Below are positions 22,018 through 25,515 of a stretch of 25,515 nucleotides of DNA, piece by piece. The first letter of the stretch is position 1. Each line of letters starts with the position of its first letter. A program made the position numbers and the translations under genes. The notes beneath the pieces are model-generated. The model had not been told where the DNA came from and did no database searches. It saw only the letters and a list, made by a program, of their open reading frames with translations. This DNA comes from Bovifimicola sp964595785 (GTDB lineage Bacteria > Bacillota > Clostridia > Lachnospirales > Lachnospiraceae), in NCBI GenBank assembly GCA_964595785.1, contig CAZQRO010000024.1, positions 1 to 25,515 on the forward strand. The letters run 5' to 3'.

Positions 22018-23259
22018 CTATGAACGATAATCCGCATTTATCTTAACATAGTCATAAGTAAGGTCACATCCCCATGCAGTAGCAGAATCTTTTCCCATCT
22101 TAACATCTAATATTGCCGTTACTTCTTTTTCAGACAGAATCTTTGTAGCCTCCTCCTCACTGTATTCTGTTGCAGTTCCATTCTCTACAATTTTAATCTT
22201 TCCTGCTTTACTTTCAAAGTATATATCTACCTTTTCAGGATCAAATATAACACCTGAATATCCCATGGCACATAAAATTCTTCCCCAGTTCGCATCATGT
22301 CCGAAAATTGCTGCCTTGGTAAGTGATGACGTTATTACTGATTTGCTAAGTCCGACTGCATCTTCCTTAGAAGCTGCATTAATTGCTTTTACCTCGAACA
22401 GCGCCGATGCTCCTTCACCATCTGAAGCAATCTTTTTAGAAAGTGCCTTACAGACTTCCATAAGTGCTGCCTTAAATGTATAATAATCATCGTTTTTCTC
22501 TGTAATACAGTTATTATCTGCCAAACCGTTTGCCAGTAAAATAACCGTGTCATTTGTAGATGTGTCGCCATCGACAGATACCATATTAAATGTATCAGGA
22601 ATAATTTCACTTAATGCCTCCTGAAGCATTTCTTTAGAAATATTAACATCACTTGTTATAAATCCAAGCATTGTACACATATTTATATGTATCATTCCGG
22701 AACCTTTACACATTCCACCTATCATAACTTCTTTACCGCCTATCATAACCTTCACCGCTGCCTGTTTTGATACTGTATCTGTAGTCATGATTGCTTCTGC
22801 CGCCATTGTGGCATTCTCTGTCTTATCTCCAAGAACAGGATATAATTTATTGATTCCTTCCTTAATCTTATCAATAGGAAGCTGATTGCCAATAACACCC
22901 GTAGATGCTGTCAATACCTCATTTTCCTTTATTCCTGCGGCTTTAGATACTTCCTTTGCTGTTTCACTGCAGTATTCCATGCCTTTTGTTCCTGTGCAGG
23001 CATTAGCAATTCCACTGTTAATTACAATTGCTTTTATACTGTCCGATTCATTTATGACCTTCTTATCCCATTTAACAGGTGCTGCTTTTACAAGATTACT
23101 TGTAAATGTTCCTGCTGCTTTACATGGTGTCTCACTATATATCATTGCCATATCTTTTTTCTCGGAATTTGATTTCTTAATTCCAACCACAAGACCTGCT
23201 GCCTTAAAACCTTTTGCGGCACACACACCGCCCTCAATCATACATATATCTATATTCAT
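22018..23259 (-). CDS. argJ: Bifunctional glutamate N-acetyltransferase / ornithine acetyltransferase
   Basis: Moves the acetyl group from N-acetylornithine back to glutamate, closing the acetyl cycle. The bifunctional type also uses acetyl-CoA. The proenzyme self-cleaves before a threonine. Here the site reads KGSGMIHINMCTMLGF, with the nucleophile T196 kept but Cys in place of the usual Ala just before it. Conserved NSGIANACTG, TASTGVIG and DTSTNDT motifs are present. The start is the ATG at 23259, after AAAGGA; the GTG at 23286 overlaps that site. Length is 413 aa. argC lies upstream and argB downstream. No separate argA or argE is in the window. Confidence 0.95.
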   Translation of the reverse strand: MNIDICMIEGGVCAAKGFKAAGLVVGIKKSNSEKKDMAMIYSETPCKAAGTFTSNLVKAAPVKWDKKVINESDSIKAIVINSGIANACTGTKGMEYCSETAKEVSKAAGIKENEVLTASTGVIGNQLPIDKIKEGINKLYPVLGDKTENATMAAEAIMTTDTVSKQAAVKVMIGGKEVMIGGMCKGSGMIHINMCTMLGFITSDVNISKEMLQEALSEIIPDTFNMVSVDGDTSTNDTVILLANGLADNNCITEKNDDYYTFKAALMEVCKALSKKIASDGEGASALFEVKAINAASKEDAVGLSKSVITSSLTKAAIFGHDANWGRILCAMGYSGVIFDPEKVDIYFESKAGKIKIVENGTATEYSEEEATKILSEKEVTAILDVKMGKDSATAWGCDLTYDYVKINADYRS

Positions 23260-23303
23260 AATCCTATTTCCTTTCTTAGTAATCACTTTTTATATTTTAT
23301 TTT

Positions 23304-24344
23304 CTATGGGAACATCGGTATCTGAACAAGTCCTTCATTCTCCGGGAATCCAAACATAATGTTCATATTCTGTACTGCCTGACCTGCAGCACCTTTTATA
23401 AGGTTATCCATTGCACCCATCATAATTATTCTGTTTGTACGCTTGTCAATTTTGAAATTAACATCTACGTAATTACTGCCTTCAACCCATCTAGTTTCAG
23501 GTGGAACATCTCTGTCAAGCACTCTCACAAACTGCTCTTTGTCATAATATTTATCATATACAGCCTTTACTTCTTCATATGAAATGTCTTTCTTAAGTGT
23601 GGCATATGCGGTTACAAGTATACCTCTGTTCATTGGAACAAGGTGTGGTGTAAAGTTAATCAATACATTTTCACCCGCTGCATATCCTAACTGCTCTTCT
23701 ATCTCCGGTGTGTGTCTGTGTGTTGTCACACCATATGCCTTAATATTCTCATTTACTTCGCAAAACAGATTATTAACTTTGGCTCCGCGTCCTGCTCCTG
23801 ATGTACCTGACTTTGCATCTACTATAATGGTAGATGCATCAATAAGACCTTCTTTTAATAAAGGATAAATACTAAGCGTGGTACATGTCGGATAACATCC
23901 CGGATTAGCAATCAGTCTTGCGTCCTTAACCTTATCACGGTTAATTTCACACAACCCATATACGGCTTCTTCTATAAATTCAGGACTCTTATGCTCAATT
24001 CCATACCATTCTTCATAAGTCTTCACATCTTTAATACGAAAATCTGCACTAAGGTCAATTATCTTAACCTTATTTAAAATATCTTCATTAACCAGTGATG
24101 CACACAATCCCTGTGGTGTTGCCGTAAATATAACATCAACGCTGTCCGCTAATTCTTCCATGTTATCATCCATACATTTTGCATCTGCTATCTGAAACAT
24201 ATTCTGAAATACTTCGTAGTATTTCTTATCTATATAACTTCTAGAACCATACCAGGCAATTTCTACATCTCTGTGCTGTAATAGTAATCTGACTATTTCA
24301 GCTCCTGCATAACCTGTTGATCCGATAATTCCTGCTTTAATCAT
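23304..24344 (-). CDS. argC: N-acetyl-gamma-glutamyl-phosphate reductase
   Basis: NADPH-dependent reduction of acetylglutamyl phosphate to the semialdehyde. The dinucleotide-binding motif GSTGYAGAEIVRLL (8-21) and the active-site cysteine in ANPGCYPT (C150) are intact; the catalytic His region HRHTPEIEEQL follows. Length is 346 aa. AGAGG lies about 8 bases before the ATG. It is first in the minus-strand arg operon, 44 bases ahead of argJ, and divergent from argG across a 400-base regulatory region. Confidence 0.96.
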   Translation of the reverse strand: MIKAGIIGSTGYAGAEIVRLLLQHRDVEIAWYGSRSYIDKKYYEVFQNMFQIADAKCMDDNMEELADSVDVIFTATPQGLCASLVNEDILNKVKIIDLSADFRIKDVKTYEEWYGIEHKSPEFIEEAVYGLCEINRDKVKDARLIANPGCYPTCTTLSIYPLLKEGLIDASTIIVDAKSGTSGAGRGAKVNNLFCEVNENIKAYGVTTHRHTPEIEEQLGYAAGENVLINFTPHLVPMNRGILVTAYATLKKDISYEEVKAVYDKYYDKEQFVRVLDRDVPPETRWVEGSNYVDVNFKIDKRTNRIIMMGAMDNLIKGAAGQAVQNMNIMFGFPENEGLVQIPMFP

Positions 24345-24621
24345 AACTTAACCTCTTTCCTACCTAATTACTAATTATAGGTAAATACTGATATTTGCAA
24401 TAGCAAAGTTAAAACATTTATAATTATACATATTTTATGTATAATATGCAAGCACATTTTTAATATTTTTTTATATTTATTAAATCAGTTTATTTTACAG
24501 TGTTTGTGGCTTGTATTTTAAAAAATACTTTATGTTTTTAAATTTTCTCATTGATTTTTTATACATTATGATGTATATTGTTATCAATGTATTCAGCAAT
24601 ATGTATTTGCAAAATATAATT

Positions 24622-24639
24622 AACGAATATTTATTCACT
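24622..24639. promoter_or_regulatory. Candidate ARG box (ArgR operator)
   Basis: The site AACGAATATTTATTCACT contains GAAT-N4-ATTC, matching the ArgR consensus core TGAAT-N4-ATTCA except for one base (C for T). It lies 11 bases upstream of the argG -35 element, a suitable place for arginine-dependent control. Confidence 0.55.
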
Positions 24640-24650
24640 TTTTATTCATT

Positions 24651-24678
24651 TTGACATTAATATGAATATTGTTATATT
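24651..24678 (+). promoter_or_regulatory. Promoter of argG
   Basis: Consensus TTGACA (24651-24656) with a 16-base spacer and TATATT (24673-24678). It gives a leader of about 60 bases ending in AGGAGG (24731-24736) 8 bases before the argG ATG. Confidence 0.7.
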
Positions 24679-24744
24679 CTTTTTTGCATAAATACACATA
24701 TGAATCGTTTTATAAAATTACATATTAAGTAGGAGGATTTAATA

Positions 24745-25515
24745 ATGAAAGAAAAAGTTATCTTAGCTTACTCAGGCGGTTTGGATACAACTGCTATTAT
24801 CCCTTGGTTAAAGGAGAATTTTGATTATGATGTTGTCTGCTGCTGTATAGACTGCGGACAGGGCAGCGAATTAGACGGTCTTGAAGAAAGAGCAACGCTT
24901 TCAGGTGCTACTAAATTATACATAGAAGATATTACAGATGAGTTCTGTGATGACTATATCGTTCCATGTGTACAGGCTGGTTCAGTATATGAGAACAAAT
25001 ATTTACTCGGTACTTCAATGGCTCGTCCGGGAATTGCCAAGAGATTAGTTGAGATTGCACGTAAAGAGGGTGCTACAGCAATCTGCCATGGTGCTACGGG
25101 TAAAGGTAATGACCAGATTCGTTTTGAACTTGGTATCAAAGCATTGGCTCCGGACTTAAAGATTATTGCTCCTTGGAGAATGACAGATGTATGGACAATG
25201 CAGTCTCGTGAAGATGAAATCGAATACTGTAAGCAGCACGGAATTGACCTTCCATTCTCAGCAGATTCAAGTTACAGCCGTGACCGTAACTTATGGCATA
25301 TCAGTCACGAGGGACTTGAACTTGAAGACCCTGCTAATGAACCAAACTACGACCACTTATTAGTTCTTGGTGTTTCTCCTGAAAAGGCTCCTGAAGAAGG
25401 CGAATATGTTACTATGACATTTGAAAAAGGTGTTCCTACAAGTGTTAATGGCGAAAAAATGAAAGTTTCTGATATTATCAGAAAGTTAAATGCATTAGGC
25501 GGCAAACACGGTGTT
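24745..25515 (+). CDS. argG: Argininosuccinate synthase, 3' end beyond the window
   Basis: ATP-dependent condensation of citrulline with aspartate. The N terminus MKEKVILAYSGGLDTTAI holds the SGGLDT pyrophosphatase loop of the ATP site. Further on, CIDCGQG, the citrulline/aspartate-binding run YLLGTSMARP and CHGATGKGNDQIRFE are all intact. The open frame runs 257 codons to the window edge; complete proteins have about 400 residues. The start has AGGAGG at 8-base spacing. It is divergent from argC and probably followed by argH outside the window. It is missing from simple start-to-stop searches only because the end is cut. Confidence 0.97.
   Translation, partial: MKEKVILAYSGGLDTTAIIPWLKENFDYDVVCCCIDCGQGSELDGLEERATLSGATKLYIEDITDEFCDDYIVPCVQAGSVYENKYLLGTSMARPGIAKRLVEIARKEGATAICHGATGKGNDQIRFELGIKALAPDLKIIAPWRMTDVWTMQSREDEIEYCKQHGIDLPFSADSSYSRDRNLWHISHEGLELEDPANEPNYDHLLVLGVSPEKAPEEGEYVTMTFEKGVPTSVNGEKMKVSDIIRKLNALGGKHGV

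Larger units (their letters stand above)
24345..24744. promoter_or_regulatory. 400-base divergent regulatory region between argC and argG
   Basis: This very AT-rich region contains no gene. Toward argC, minus-strand TATAAT (24379-24374) is a -10 candidate with only weak -35 matches. Two similar palindromes are present: ATTATACAT-N5-ATGTATAAT (24423-24445) and TATACAT-N4-ATGTATA (24560-24577). No T-box sequence was recognised. The argG promoter and an ARG-box candidate are listed separately. Confidence 0.55.

Noticed and set aside
24345..24744. T-box leader controlling arginine genes
   Set aside because: No conserved T-box antiterminator sequence or specifier arrangement is visible on either strand.

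Overview
The window is AT-rich (roughly one third G+C by eye), with strong GGAGG ribosome binding sites and gene families typical of anaerobic Firmicutes. The anaerobic ribonucleotide reductase, ECF-type vitamin uptake, clostridial arg cluster and CotH-family protein together point to a Clostridia chromosome, most likely Lachnospiraceae. Species cannot be read from the sequence alone. No tRNA, rRNA, CRISPR array, insertion sequence or prophage was seen.

Layout. (1) 1-3000, minus strand: an NrnA-type DHH phosphoesterase, a class V aminotransferase and an ECF substrate-binding subunit; the last two look like a vitamin B6 salvage pair. (2) 3200-6680, plus strand: nrdD, nrdG and dut, a dNTP-supply operon with a strong promoter and a 15-bp bidirectional terminator. 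(3) 6731-9219, minus strand: a membrane-anchored CotH-type kinase, then a gpr/spoIIP remnant in which the start of the germination protease gene is joined to the end of the spoIIP gene. (4) 9300-10360, plus strand: rpsT (UUG start) and a small unknown gene. (5) 10407-17749, minus strand: comEA, an OmpR-type response regulator, a histidine kinase, a two-domain GerMN lipoprotein, comEC and holA. The order comEA..comEC-holA-rpsT-gpr-spoIIP matches the Bacillus com/spo locus, so this is an old conserved neighbourhood with a two-component/GerMN module inserted and its sporulation end decayed. (6) 17750-18486: an islet with two inverted copies of a structured repeat flanking a half-size YdcZ/DMT membrane protein whose Shine-Dalgarno lies inside a 12-bp hairpin. 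A third partial copy lies at 87-157. (7) 18487-24344, minus strand: argC, argJ, argB, argD and an orphan, membrane-anchored solute-binding protein. (8) 24745 to the end, plus strand: argG, cut by the window edge, divergent from argC across a 400-bp regulatory region.

How it works together. argC, argJ, argB and argD convert glutamate to N-acetylornithine by the cyclic acetyl pathway, and ArgG acts at the citrulline step. The nrd-dut genes make dNTPs anaerobically and keep dUTP low. The com genes encode a DNA receptor and channel. The RR-HK-GerMN lipoprotein order resembles the actinobacterial MtrA-MtrB-LpqB envelope-sensing module. Loss of gpr and spoIIP at this locus suggests an asporogenous lineage. 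The most noteworthy observations are the gpr-spoIIP deletion fusion, the structured repeat family around the half transporter, the TCS/GerMN insertion in the com locus, and a likely AUA start for comEC.
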